Of a stretch of 64,000 bases of DNA, positions 38,446-47,064 are shown in pieces (the first letter of the stretch is position 1; each line of letters begins with the position of its first letter). A program made the translations under genes and the position numbers. Below the pieces are notes generated by a model. That model was given only the letters and a program-made list of their open reading frames with translations, was not told the origin of the DNA and searched no databases. Origin of the DNA: an uncultured Cohaesibacter sp. (GTDB lineage Bacteria; Pseudomonadota; Alphaproteobacteria; Rhizobiales; Cohaesibacteraceae); NCBI RefSeq assembly GCF_963662805.1, contig NZ_OY759873.1, positions 62,001 to 126,000 of the forward strand, written 5' to 3'.

Positions 38446-39663
38446 CTAACCGTTGTAACGCTGGAAGATCAGCGTTGCGTTGGTGCCACCAAAGCCGAAA
38501 GAGTTGGACAGGGCCACATCGATCGGCTTTTCAATACGCTCACGAACGATGTTCATGTCAGCAAAGTCTGGATCAATCTTGGTGATATGCGCCGACTCGC
38601 CGACGAAGCCAGCCTGCATCATGAGAAGCGAATAGATCGATTCCTGCGCACCGGCAGCGCCGAGCGAATGACCAGACAGAGATTTGGTCGAAGCGATATA
38701 GGGCTGATCGTCACCGAAGACTGTTTTGATGGCGCCCATTTCGGCAGCATCGCCAACCGGGGTCGAGGTGCCGTGACAGTTGATATAGTCAACCTTGCCA
38801 TCAAGCGTGGACATGGCCTGACGCATGCAGCGGATCGCGCCTTCGCCACTCGGAGCCACCATGTCGTAGCCATCGGAGGTGGCACCGTAACCAACGATTT
38901 CGGCGTAGATCTTGGCACCGCGAGCCTTGGCATGTTCCAGCTCTTCGACCACCAGTACGCCTGCGCCGCCTGCAATGACGAAGCCGTCACGGCTGACATC
39001 AAAGGCACGAGAGGCACTGTCCGGCGTTTCATTGTATTTCGAGCTCATGGCGCCCATGGCGTCAAACAGGTTCGACATGGTCCAGTCGAGATCCTCGTGG
39101 CCACCGGCAAAGACGATGTCCTGTTTGCCCATCTGGATGAGCTCATAGGCGTTGCCGATGCAATGGGCCGACGTGGAGCAGGCCGAGGAAATGGAGTAGT
39201 TCACGCCATGGATCTTGAACCAGGTCGCAAGGGTTGCAGACGCGGTTGAAGACATGGCCTTGGGCACGGCGAACGGGCCGATGCGTTTCGGCGAGCCGTT
39301 GTTGCGCGTGATGTCAGCAGCGCCAACCACAGTCTGGGTGGACGGACCGCCAGAACCCATGATGATACCGGTGCGCTCGTTGGTGATATCGTCCTGTTCA
39401 AGGCCCGCATCGGCAATTGCCTGCGACATGGCGATGTGGTTCCACTCACCACCCTTGGACAGAAAGCGCTTGGCGCGACGGTCAACAAGCTCGGAGGTGT
39501 CGATATCCGGAGCGCCCCAGACCTGGCTGCGGAACCCATGATCCGCAAAGTCCTGGGAAAAGGAGATACCTGATTTGGCATCCCGGAGCGATGCGGTGAC
39601 GGCGTCAGCGTCGTTCCCAAGAGAAGAGACGATACCCAAGCCGGAAATGACAACACGTTTCAT
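38446..39663 (-). CDS. fabB: 3-oxoacyl-[acyl-carrier-protein] synthase I FabB
   Basis: Condensing enzyme that elongates the cis-3-decenoyl-ACP made by FabA, committing carbon to unsaturated fatty acids. The 405-residue thiolase-fold protein has the catalytic Cys in ISSACSTSAHC, and the two catalytic His in NCHGTSTPVGD and SGHSLGAAG. C-terminal SNSFGFGGTNATLIF matches the family. It pairs with fabA upstream (236-base gap holding a hairpin) and fabI downstream (12-base gap). Confidence 0.97.
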   Translation of the reverse strand: MKRVVISGLGIVSSLGNDADAVTASLRDAKSGISFSQDFADHGFRSQVWGAPDIDTSELVDRRAKRFLSKGGEWNHIAMSQAIADAGLEQDDITNERTGIIMGSGGPSTQTVVGAADITRNNGSPKRIGPFAVPKAMSSTASATLATWFKIHGVNYSISSACSTSAHCIGNAYELIQMGKQDIVFAGGHEDLDWTMSNLFDAMGAMSSKYNETPDSASRAFDVSRDGFVIAGGAGVLVVEELEHAKARGAKIYAEIVGYGATSDGYDMVAPSGEGAIRCMRQAMSTLDGKVDYINCHGTSTPVGDAAEMGAIKTVFGDDQPYIASTKSLSGHSLGAAGAQESIYSLLMMQAGFVGESAHITKIDPDFADMNIVRERIEKPIDVALSNSFGFGGTNATLIFQRYNG

Positions 39664-39842
39664 AATTATGGCCTCACTATTGATTTCGGGGCGCTTTGGT
39701 TTTTCGCAAATCTTACTGACTTACTTGGGCGGGACCGCCAGTCCAGACAAGGTTGCATCGGACTTTTGTGATGCTCCTCTCCCCTGCCTCAGGATCCTAT
39801 GCGGTCATGGCCCTCGGTTCTGTTCGGTCTTTTGAAGGGCGA

Positions 39843-39876
39843 TGGCGAAGGGCAAAAACCTTTGCTCCTTCCGCCA
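39843..39876 (-). other. Imperfect hairpin in the fabA-fabB gap
   Basis: TGGCGAAGG (39843-39851) can pair with CCTTcCGCCA ending at 39876 with one bulge, and the interior GCAAA-AACC-TTTGC extends the stem. There is no uridine run on the minus strand, so a role in mRNA processing or stability is likelier than termination. Confidence 0.35.
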
Positions 39877-39899
39877 TGGACCTTTTCAGATCCGCTTTA

Positions 39900-40409
39900 T
39901 CAGGCGTCCTTGAACAGCCCGACACGAAGGTCCTTGGCAATAAACACGGTCTCTCCGTCCGCCTTCACCCAACCGTCGCCAATACCGAGATTGAGACGGC
40001 CCTTCATGACGCGCTTGTAGTTCACACCATACTGCACGGTCTTGATGGTCGGGGTGATCATGCCGGAGAATTTGATCTCGCCGACGGAAATGGCGCGACC
40101 CTTGCCTTCGAGGCCGAGCCAGCCGAGATAGAAGCCGGTCATCTGCCAGAGGGCATCGAGACCAAGACAGCCCGGCATCACCGGATCGCCCTGAAAATGA
40201 CAATCGAAAAACCAGCGTTCGGGGTTGATGTCGTACTCAGCAAGGATGAAGCCCTTGTCGAATTCGCCGCCTTCCTCGGAGATTTCAGTAATCCGGTCCA
40301 GCATCAGCATCGGCGGCAGGGGCAACTGGGGGTTTCCCGGCCCAAACATCTCACCGCGACTGCAGGTCAGAATTTCTTCATAGGTGTAGCTGGATTGGCG
40401 CTGTTCCAT
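39900..40409 (-). CDS. fabA: Bifunctional 3-hydroxydecanoyl-ACP dehydratase/isomerase FabA
   Basis: Introduces the cis double bond at the ten-carbon stage of fatty acid synthesis. The 169-residue hot-dog-fold protein has the active-site His in DCHFQGDPVMPGCLGLDALW, with the catalytic Asp in GLDALWQ. The start at 40409 (MEQRQSSYTYEEIL) gives the usual length and has GTGGAAA upstream; a longer frame to 40508 adds unconserved residues. It is divergent from irr over 571 bases, a conserved arrangement in Rhizobiales. Confidence 0.97.
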   Translation of the reverse strand: MEQRQSSYTYEEILTCSRGEMFGPGNPQLPLPPMLMLDRITEISEEGGEFDKGFILAEYDINPERWFFDCHFQGDPVMPGCLGLDALWQMTGFYLGWLGLEGKGRAISVGEIKFSGMITPTIKTVQYGVNYKRVMKGRLNLGIGDGWVKADGETVFIAKDLRVGLFKDA

Positions 40410-40980
40410 GCGGTTTCCACTCTTATCCTTCTCAGTTCGCCGACTTTCGTCGGCGTTGTCGTCTCTCGCGCGGGGGGTAAAGCAATCACCCGAAAGGGTC
40501 CGGGTCAACTGCTGGCTAAGGCCCTGTCGGAGCCGGAAACATGCGCTCCTGACTTCGACCGGACGTTGCGTGTCCGCCTTCTGAGATTGCTTATAGCCTT
40601 TTCTTTAGGGCAGGACTAGGCTCGCTAATAACTAAGTTAACATTTGTTCTACAGAGAAATCCGGCAAAAAGGAGCAGTTTTGAGAAGTTTGCTTTGTGAT
40701 ACACAGGATGAGGGGTGATTGGACGCATTTTATTCTCTCACCGAGGCCTGCGGGCAGCATTTTTGACGCCTCATGCGCATGCCTTGAAGAGAAAAATGGC
40801 AGAATCCGGCCCACACGATATGCGAAAGCCCTTAGTTCACTTGCCCAAGGCCGCAAAAAATACTATATCTGCACTCGAGTGGTGAAGGTATTGCCCGCTT
40901 CTATCGAAGAATTTTTCGTCCAGAGACCTCGAAAAGGCCTCGGATGAGACAAAGCGTAGCAAGACATCAAGGACGTGAGT
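40410..40980. other. Divergent intergenic region between fabA and irr
   Basis: 571 bases without a supported gene; short open frames at 40696-40947 and 40632-40856 overlap on opposite strands and have no ribosome site or known motif. The left part is AT-rich (ACTAAGTTAACATTTGTTC near 40631-40649) and fits a promoter zone. TTCTATCGAAGAA near 40899 is a partly symmetric element that could be a regulator site, but it does not closely match a consensus I can recall. Confidence 0.5.
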
Positions 40981-41412
40981 ATGAAGCCAGAGACGGAAAA
41001 ATTCGACAAACGCTCCGCACGCGACCTGCTGGTTGGCGCCGGATTGCGTCCTACCCGTCAGAGATTGTCATTGGCCGAACTGTTGTTCGCCAAGGGCGAC
41101 CGCCACGTTTCAGCCGAGCTTCTGCACGAGGAAGCCGAACGGGTCAATGTCTCCGTCTCGCTTGCGACCGTCTATAATACGCTGCACCAGTTCACTCAGG
41201 CCGGTCTCTTGCGCGAAGTCGCAGTGGAAGGTACGAAGACCTATTTTGACACCAATGTGTCCGATCACTACCATTTCTACATGGAAGAAGACGGCAAAGT
41301 GGTCGATATCCCGGATAGCCTGCGCGTGTCCGAATTGCCCAAGGTGCCCGAGGGCATGGAAATCACGCGTGTGGATGTTGTTGTCCGGTTGCGCCGCAAA
41401 CGCCAGAACTGA
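40981..41412 (+). CDS. irr: Iron response regulator Irr (Fur family)
   Basis: Haem-responsive Fur-family regulator that controls iron and haem genes in Rhizobiales and is degraded or inactivated when haem is plentiful. The 143-residue product has the Irr-type DNA-binding segment GLRPTRQRLSLAELLF near 20-35 and SLATVYNTLHQFTQAGLL, and the haem/metal-linked histidine motif SDHYHFYMEEDGK. It lacks a Cys-Pro N-terminal haem regulatory motif as found in Bradyrhizobium. ATG 40981 is preceded by AAGGAC with good spacing; a GTG six bases earlier is too close to it. Divergent from fabA. Confidence 0.93.
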   Translation: MKPETEKFDKRSARDLLVGAGLRPTRQRLSLAELLFAKGDRHVSAELLHEEAERVNVSVSLATVYNTLHQFTQAGLLREVAVEGTKTYFDTNVSDHYHFYMEEDGKVVDIPDSLRVSELPKVPEGMEITRVDVVVRLRRKRQN

Positions 41413-41516
41413 TCTTTTCTGCCAAGTCTGATTGTCCGGAACGTTCCCATTCGAATGAATGGAGCAACGGCGAAGCTGTGTCTGCTGTTGGTGAAGGACG
41501 CGGGAGCAGTCGTCCG

Positions 41517-42041
41517 CTATTCTATGTCTTCCTTCGGGTAGACACCCCAGAGCAGGTTTGACTTGATCCAGCCTTCATAGCCCTGAACCCCGACGTCGCA
41601 CCATTCGTTGGCACATTCGTTGACATCCACCTGAACGCCGATCTGGGCCTTTGCCGTCGTGGGGGTATTTTCCCTTGGTTCCCGGAGCAGAGGAACGATC
41701 GTCCCTGCCCTCTGCCAAGGGCTGATCAGCGCGGTGCGCCGACCGGACAGCAGCGAATGATAGACCCAGCCCATCTCGCCTTCGCTGTCACGAATTTTGC
41801 GCCAGTTGTCAGATTCCTCGATGATCTCGACCGGCAACCCGGCGCGACGGAAGATCCAGAGAACCTTGTGGTCGGTCGACGGGCCAGCCCGGACGTTGAC
41901 CCGGTCCGATTTGAGAGACACGAAGCGTGGCAGCTTCAAGCCTGACGGGCCAACCCTTGTCTGGGCGGCTGACGGCAAGGACATAACCGTCAGAAGGGCC
42001 AATACCAGCATCAATTTCGCAAGGATCTGTTTCTTCTTCAT
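41517..42041 (-). CDS. Secreted SH3-like domain protein
   Basis: The 174-residue product has a Sec signal peptide (MKKKQILAKLMLVLALLTVM, likely cleavage after SLPSAAQ) and two bacterial SH3-like regions: RVNVRAGPSTDHKVLWIFRR near 47-66, with GLPVEIIEESDNWRKIRD, and a second degenerate copy ending EWCDVGVQGYEGWIKSNLLWG. Such proteins are periplasmic and may bind peptidoglycan or peptides. A longer frame begins at 42161 but would hide the signal peptide. It converges with irr and is divergent from the 2-hydroxyacid dehydrogenase gene; the SH3 gene beside a 2-hydroxyacid dehydrogenase is common in Rhizobiales. Confidence 0.85.
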   Translation of the reverse strand: MKKKQILAKLMLVLALLTVMSLPSAAQTRVGPSGLKLPRFVSLKSDRVNVRAGPSTDHKVLWIFRRAGLPVEIIEESDNWRKIRDSEGEMGWVYHSLLSGRRTALISPWQRAGTIVPLLREPRENTPTTAKAQIGVQVDVNECANEWCDVGVQGYEGWIKSNLLWGVYPKEDIE

Positions 42042-42391
42042 TCTGGATCTCGCGCGTTGCGTCCCTATGTCTCGCTGCTTTGCAAAATTTTTCGCAAGGA
42101 TAGTCAGCAGCGTTAAAGATTCCTTTAACCTTCGTCGAAAAAGCCAGCGATATTTGAGCATCTTCTCAAACCATGGAATGACTGGCCAAGACCCCGGCTT
42201 TGCTTATAGCATCGATCCCACTGATTGAATTGGCGTGATAATTGTGCGCTGCAAACCAAAGTCGCACAGCGCTCGTCACGTACGGGTTGGTGGGTCGAGG
42301 CGGTGGGAGGAAGACAGACTGGCGTCATCTTCTCGCTTCGGCATGCTCCCGTTGACGGGCTTGTGCATTGAGGCATGAATAGGGCAAACCT
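42042..42391. other. Divergent intergenic region, no gene seen
   Basis: 350 bases between the SH3-domain gene (minus) and the dehydrogenase gene (plus). GTGCGCTG near 42245 and CGCACAGCGC near 42264 allow partial pairing. No clear promoter or operator was recognised. Confidence 0.5.
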
Positions 42392-43381
42392 ATGGCGAAA
42401 ACCAAGCCGATTGTCGTTGTAACCCGCAAGCTACCCGACGCTGTGGAAACCCGAATGCGGGAGCTGTTCGACACGCGCCTGAACGAGCATGACAGGCCGA
42501 TGAGCCAGGCGGAGCTGGTCGAGGCGGTGAAGGTGGCCGATGTACTGGTGCCGACGGTGACCGATCGCATCGATTCCCATGTGATTTCGCAGGCAGGCGA
42601 GAATTTCAAGCTGATCGCCAACTTCGGCAACGGGGTCGACAATATCGATGTCGCAACGGCCAATGCCCGCAACATCACGGTGACCAATACCCCCGGCGTG
42701 CTGACCGAAGACACCGCCGACATGACCATGGCATTGATTCTGGCGGTTCCGCGCCGCCTCGCCGACGGAATGGCGGTGCTCAAGGAGAAGAAGGGATGGA
42801 CCGGCTGGTCGCCCACCTGGATGCTTGGCAACCGGATCTGGGGCAAGCGGCTCGGGATCATCGGCATGGGCCGGATCGGTCAGGCGGTCGCCCGGCGGGC
42901 CAAGGCCTTTGGCATGCAGATCCACTATCACAATCGACGCCGACTGCCCGATTCCATCGAGCAGGAGCTCGAGGCAACCTATTGGGAAAGCCTCGACCAG
43001 ATGCTGGCGCGGATGGATGTCCTCTCGATCCATTGCCCGCGCACACCGGCCACCTACCATCTGTTGTCGGCCCGCAGGCTGAACCTGATCCGCGATGATG
43101 CCTATCTGGTCAACACCGCGAGAGGCGAGGTGATTGACGAGAATGCCCTCACGCGCCTGTTGCTGAACGGCGAGATTGCGGGGGCCGGGCTCGATGTCTA
43201 TGAGCACGAACCGGCGGTCAACCCCAAGCTCATCGACTGCGAGCGCGTAGTGCTGCTGCCGCACATGGGATCAGCGACCAAGGAAGGGCGCGCCGACATG
43301 GGCGAGAAGGTCATCATCAACATCAAGACCTTCATGGATGGTCATCGCCCGCCAGATCGGGTGCTGCTCTCCATGCTGTAG
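42392..43381 (+). CDS. D-isomer-specific 2-hydroxyacid dehydrogenase (glyoxylate/hydroxypyruvate reductase type)
   Basis: NAD(P)-dependent cytoplasmic reductase of 329 residues. The Rossmann motif is GIIGMGRIGQAVARRAKAFG near 156-175. Catalytic residues are Arg in NTARGEVIDE near 241, Glu in DVYEHEP near 270 and His in LPHMGSAT near 293. The NFGNGVDNIDVATANARNI segment is typical of GyaR/GhrB-like members. The usual substrates are glyoxylate and hydroxypyruvate, but members of this family cannot be separated confidently by sequence. It converges with the E1-like gene after 23 bases. Confidence 0.9.
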   Translation: MAKTKPIVVVTRKLPDAVETRMRELFDTRLNEHDRPMSQAELVEAVKVADVLVPTVTDRIDSHVISQAGENFKLIANFGNGVDNIDVATANARNITVTNTPGVLTEDTADMTMALILAVPRRLADGMAVLKEKKGWTGWSPTWMLGNRIWGKRLGIIGMGRIGQAVARRAKAFGMQIHYHNRRRLPDSIEQELEATYWESLDQMLARMDVLSIHCPRTPATYHLLSARRLNLIRDDAYLVNTARGEVIDENALTRLLLNGEIAGAGLDVYEHEPAVNPKLIDCERVVLLPHMGSATKEGRADMGEKVIINIKTFMDGHRPPDRVLLSML

Positions 43382-43404
43382 TGCTGAAGGCGATCGAGTG
43401 CCGC

Positions 43405-44154
43405 TCAGCCTGCCTTGCGGCGATAGCGGATCGTCTCGAAGCGGGCGGAGCGGGCATCATAAAGCAGGAGCCGTCCGACAAGTCCCTCGCCCAGACCGAC
43501 AATCTCCTTGATGGCCTCGACGGCCTGCATGGAGCCGATGACGCCGGTGAGCGCTCCCAGCACGCCAGCTTCGGCGCAGGAGGGAATGGTGCCCGGCTCG
43601 GGCTTCTTGGGGAAGAGATCGCGATAGCGCGGGTTTGCACGCCCCTTTTCATTGCTCTCATAGGGTTTCAGTGTCGTGATCGAGCCATCAAACAGGCCGA
43701 CCGCCGCCGTGATCAGAGGCTTGCCTGCTTCTTCGCAGAGGTCCGCCACGCCATAGCGGGTATCGAAATTGTCCGATCCGTCGATCACCAGATCATAGCG
43801 GGCGATGATCGCCGCACCATTGGTCTCGTCAAGCCGCGTCTGGTGCATCTCGACCCTGATATGAGGGTTGATGCGCTCAAGGCTGCGGGCGGCACTCAGA
43901 ACCTTTAGCTCGTCGACGCTTTGCGTGTCGTGGATGATTTGCCTTTGCAGATTGGACAGGGACACCACGTCATCATCGATGACCCCGAGCGTGCCGACAC
44001 CGGCAGCGGCGAGATAGGCCAGCACGGGCGAGCCGAGACCACCGGCTCCGATTACAAGCACGCGGGCGGCTTTCAGTTTCTGCTGGCCCATTCCGCCAAC
44101 ATCCCGCAACAGGATATGACGTGCATACCGTTCGAGTTCCAGTTCATCGAGCAT
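43405..44154 (-). CDS. ThiF/MoeB-family E1-like adenylyltransferase
   Basis: ATP-dependent enzyme that adenylates the C-terminal glycine of a small sulfur carrier (MoaD or ThiS type). The 249-residue product has ERYARHILLRDVGGMGQQKL near the N-terminus, the nucleotide motif VIGAGGLGSPVLAYLAAAG near 32-50, DDDVVSLSNLQRQIIH and the DGSDNFDTRY metal/ATP segment. The two CxxC zinc pairs of E. coli MoeB are missing; only one Cys (PSCAEAG) remains in the second half. Whether it serves molybdopterin, thiamine or another pathway is open. ATG 44154 is used rather than TTG 44175; neither has a good ribosome site. Confidence 0.87.
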   Translation of the reverse strand: MLDELELERYARHILLRDVGGMGQQKLKAARVLVIGAGGLGSPVLAYLAAAGVGTLGVIDDDVVSLSNLQRQIIHDTQSVDELKVLSAARSLERINPHIRVEMHQTRLDETNGAAIIARYDLVIDGSDNFDTRYGVADLCEEAGKPLITAAVGLFDGSITTLKPYESNEKGRANPRYRDLFPKKPEPGTIPSCAEAGVLGALTGVIGSMQAVEAIKEIVGLGEGLVGRLLLYDARSARFETIRYRRKAG

Positions 44155-44199
44155 GGTTAGGTCGGGCTTTCGCAATCAGGTCTGTTGTGTCAAAACGCA

Positions 44200-44955
44200 C
44201 TAGAAGGAAAAGGGTACGGCGATGTAGCGAAGATCAGGGCCTTCGAAGCCGCGGCTGAAGACGCCCACGAGCGCCACGCCGAAATGTGATCCCAGATGAC
44301 GGTCGGGAGAGTAGACCGCGATCAGATGATAGCGCTCCGGGCAGCCGCGCGACTTCGGTGCGCTCCCCTCGTCATGAAGATCGACATGAGTTCCATTCGG
44401 CTTGGTCATGGACAGGGCAAAGCCCATCACGCGCCCGTCCGGGGAGCCGCAATTGTTGAGATCCTGAACATCGATGTTGCTCAAGTGCAGACGATAGGGA
44501 TCGGGCTGGCCCGACAGCATGGGATGTATGGTCTGATTGAAGACCAGCTCATCCTTGGGGCTGTGTTCATTGAGTGGAGAGGCAGCCATCAGAACGCCCG
44601 TGGTGGCGATATTGTAATGCTGCATCAGGGGCGTGGCTTCCTCGAAAGCCTTGATGCGCGCGGCGAGCAGTGGCTGATTGTCCTGCTCGATCAGCACGCG
44701 AACAGGCGTATCGGCAACCCACTGGTCGGTCTGAAGATCGACAATATAGATATTGGAATAAGGAAAGCCGGAGCCGTCCTGCACGCCGAATTCCTCGAAG
44801 GCATAATAACGTCCGCCCTGATCGTTGGAAAAGCCGTGGGAGCGGAATTCTGCCGCATCGCCTGCCATGGCCAGCCTGATCGGCATTACCATCATCAGGG
44901 CCACCGCAATGAGCAATCCCCGGAAATCGGGGCGTCGGTCCTTCATGGCTCGCAT
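44200..44955 (-). CDS. Predicted secreted protein, DUF2259-like
   Basis: The 251-residue product has an N-terminal signal peptide (RGLLIAVALMMVMPIRLAMA, likely cleavage before GDAAEF) and a periplasmic domain with FSNDQGGRYYAFEEFGVQDG and NIYIVDLQTDQWV, which I associate with the uncharacterised DUF2259 family; the match is from memory. Two cysteines (NNCGSPDG and RGCPERY) could pair. The ATG at 44955 has AGGAG nine bases upstream; ATG 44961 is an alternative. It lies 45 bases upstream of the E1-like gene on the same strand, so the two may share a transcript. Confidence 0.75.
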   Translation of the reverse strand: MRAMKDRRPDFRGLLIAVALMMVMPIRLAMAGDAAEFRSHGFSNDQGGRYYAFEEFGVQDGSGFPYSNIYIVDLQTDQWVADTPVRVLIEQDNQPLLAARIKAFEEATPLMQHYNIATTGVLMAASPLNEHSPKDELVFNQTIHPMLSGQPDPYRLHLSNIDVQDLNNCGSPDGRVMGFALSMTKPNGTHVDLHDEGSAPKSRGCPERYHLIAVYSPDRHLGSHFGVALVGVFSRGFEGPDLRYIAVPFSF

Positions 44956-45126
44956 CACCATGCACTCCTGTCGTATCGGCTCCGATTCGGTTAAGGCCGC
45001 GGAAGCCATGGGTCCTGTGCGGATGCTGCGGCCAAACCGGACAACCCGGTCAGGGACGAGCGAAATCACGCATTTGATGACAGGTCGATTCGACATTCCC
45101 CATCCTGCATCGAGCAGACACTAGCA

Positions 45127-45176
45127 TAAAAAAAAGTCACCGCAGCCAGCAATATCACGCTGGCCACGCTGACTTC
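45127..45176 (-). terminator. Terminator after cysK
   Basis: On the minus strand AGTCA-G-CG-TG-GCCAGC pairs with GCTGGC-TG-CG-G-TGACT around an eight-base loop (plus-strand inner stem 45145-45150 with 45159-45164), followed by a run of eight or nine T (A run 45127-45135). Confidence 0.75.
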
Positions 45177-45235
45177 TCACTTTCGTTGATGAGCGATGTA
45201 TAAACCGCCAATCCGGACCAAAGATCAGGCCCTTA

Positions 45236-46204
45236 TCAGATGCCGTCAAATAGAGCGGTGGAAAGATAGCGCTCTGCAAAGCTTGGAATGATGATGACAA
45301 TATTCTTGCCAGCCATGTCATCCCGCTTGCCCACCTCAATCGCCGCCGCAAGGGCTGCGCCCGAGGAAATGCCCGCCGGAACACCTTCGATGCGTGCGAG
45401 GGCGCGGGAATAGGAGAAGGCGTCTTCGTTGGCGACGGTGATCACCTCATCATAGACCTCGGTGTTCAGAACGCCGGGCACGAAGCCTGCACCGATCCCC
45501 TGGATCTTGTGCGGGCCGGGGTTGCCACCGGAGAGAACCGGGCTGTCTGTCGGCTCCACAGCGACCACACGGACGGAGGGCTTGCGTTCCTTCAGAACCG
45601 AGCCAACGCCGGTGATGGTGCCGCCGGTGCCGATGCCGGAGATGAGCGCATCGACTTCACCGTTGGTGTCGTTCCAGATTTCCTCTGCGGTCGTGCTGCG
45701 ATGGATTTCCGGGTTGGCAGTGTTCTGGAACTGCTGCGGGATGACGGAATTCTCGATCTCACCGAGCAGTTCTTCAGCGCGGGCGATGGCGCCCTTCATG
45801 CCTTTGGGGCCTTCGGTCAGTTCCAGTTCCGCGCCAAGGAAAGCGAACATCTTACGCCGCTCGATGGACATGGTCTCTGGCATGACGAGGATCAAACGAT
45901 AGCCTTTGGCGGCAGCCGTGAAGGCAAGTGCGATGCCGGTGTTGCCGGAGGTCGGCTCGATGAGCGTGGTCTTGCCGGGGACGATGGTGCCTGCCGCTTC
46001 CATGCTCTGGATCATGTTGACCCCGATGCGGTCCTTGACGCTGGCAAGCGGGTTGAAGAATTCGAGCTTGCCGAGGAGGTTGGCCTTCACGCCATATTCC
46101 TTGGCAACCTTGTCAAAGCGGACCAGCGGCGTGTTACCGATGGTGTCGATGATGGAATCGTAGATACGACCGCGCCCTTCGGTCTTGATCGGGGTATGTG
46201 TCAT
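45236..46204 (-). CDS. cysK: Cysteine synthase A
   Basis: PLP enzyme that makes L-cysteine from O-acetylserine and sulfide. The 322-residue product has the PLP-lysine motif NPLASVKDRIG near 51-61, the phosphate-binding PTSGNTGIA near 86-94 and GTGGTITGVG near 193-202. The C-terminal insert typical of cystathionine beta-synthase is absent. It is transcribed alone, with a terminator after it and a 339-base gap before it. Confidence 0.96.
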   Translation of the reverse strand: MTHTPIKTEGRGRIYDSIIDTIGNTPLVRFDKVAKEYGVKANLLGKLEFFNPLASVKDRIGVNMIQSMEAAGTIVPGKTTLIEPTSGNTGIALAFTAAAKGYRLILVMPETMSIERRKMFAFLGAELELTEGPKGMKGAIARAEELLGEIENSVIPQQFQNTANPEIHRSTTAEEIWNDTNGEVDALISGIGTGGTITGVGSVLKERKPSVRVVAVEPTDSPVLSGGNPGPHKIQGIGAGFVPGVLNTEVYDEVITVANEDAFSYSRALARIEGVPAGISSGAALAAAIEVGKRDDMAGKNIVIIIPSFAERYLSTALFDGI

Positions 46205-46543
46205 GACTGTTTCCTCACGAGGGGATCAACCGGTCTTGCCGTATTCATAACGCCGGAGCCTTGTTGATCGAATGTCTTCTCTTTTGCGCTCACGCACTCT
46301 GCCATCCAATCGGGTTAGCAGACTCGGAAGCGCCTCTGTCACAGTGAATTGTGTCGCGATCAATCGCTTTATCATCAATGTAGGCAGTTCAACTGAGAAG
46401 TGCGAGAAATCTATTGCCAACTTTGCAGGATGCGGAGAAAAAGTTAGCCAACAAACAGGGCTAAAATGAAATGAAGGCCCTGCCTGCCGCAAGGTCTCCT
46501 CAAAGAGGAGAAAATTATTCCATAAAATCCCCGATGTGAGGGA
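46205..46543. other. Intergenic region between cysK and dut with a perfect inverted repeat
   Basis: 339 bases upstream of cysK (both flanking genes are on the minus strand). TCTCCTC (46496-46502), AAA, GAGGAGA (46506-46512) is a perfect seven-base hairpin 32 bases after the dut stop; no uridine run follows on either strand beyond AAAATT, so it is a weak terminator or a protein site. No gene is supported in the rest. Confidence 0.45.
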
Positions 46544-47008
46544 TCAGCCCTTCTTGCCGGTCGAGCCGAAGCCGCCTTCACCGCGCTCGGTTTTTGGCAG
46601 CTCGGAGACCTTTTTGACCTTCATGTGCAGGACGGGCGCGACGACCATCTGGGCGATCCGCATGCCGCGCTCAACGACGAAATCCTCGTCACCGTGATTG
46701 ATCATGATGATCTTCACTTCGCCGCGGTAATCCGAATCGATGGTGCCGGGGGTGTTGAGCAGGGTGACGCCATGCTTGAGCGCCAAACCGGATCGGGGCC
46801 GAATCTGTGCTTCAAAACCGCGCTCGAGCGCCATGCAGAAGCCGGTTGGCAGGAGGGCGCGCCCCCCCTTTGCCGCAAGCGTGACCGGCTCATCGGCGGG
46901 GTTGGCTGCCTCGATGTCGAGCCCTGCGGCTTCATCGCTCTTGTAGGCGGGCAGATTGAGGCCCTTGAAATGATCAAGGGGCAGTATGGAGAGACGCGGT
47001 TTTGCCAT
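46544..47008 (-). CDS. dut: Deoxyuridine 5'-triphosphate nucleotidohydrolase (dUTPase)
   Basis: Trimeric enzyme hydrolysing dUTP to dUMP, keeping uracil out of DNA. The 154-residue product shows the five family motifs: AAGLDIEA (27-34), PRSGLALKHGVT, GTIDSDYRGEVKIIMIN (88-104), RGMRIAQMVVAPV and the C-terminal RGEGGFGSTG arm that closes over the active site. It lies 56 bases downstream of coaBC, the standard pairing. Confidence 0.98.
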   Translation of the reverse strand: MAKPRLSILPLDHFKGLNLPAYKSDEAAGLDIEAANPADEPVTLAAKGGRALLPTGFCMALERGFEAQIRPRSGLALKHGVTLLNTPGTIDSDYRGEVKIIMINHGDEDFVVERGMRIAQMVVAPVLHMKVKKVSELPKTERGEGGFGSTGKKG

Positions 47009-47064
47009 CAGCAGATCCTCTTGAGCGTTTCAACTGGCGTGTCGGGCGGGGTCATCCGGGCAAT

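Noticed and set aside
40696..40947. 83-codon frame in the fabA-irr gap, with an overlapping 74-codon antisense frame
   Set aside because: Mutually exclusive frames without ribosome sites or motifs in a region expected to hold two divergent promoters.
46272..46469. 65-codon plus-strand frame in the dut-cysK gap
   Set aside because: No ribosome site at a useful distance and no recognisable features; lies in the probable cysK promoter region.
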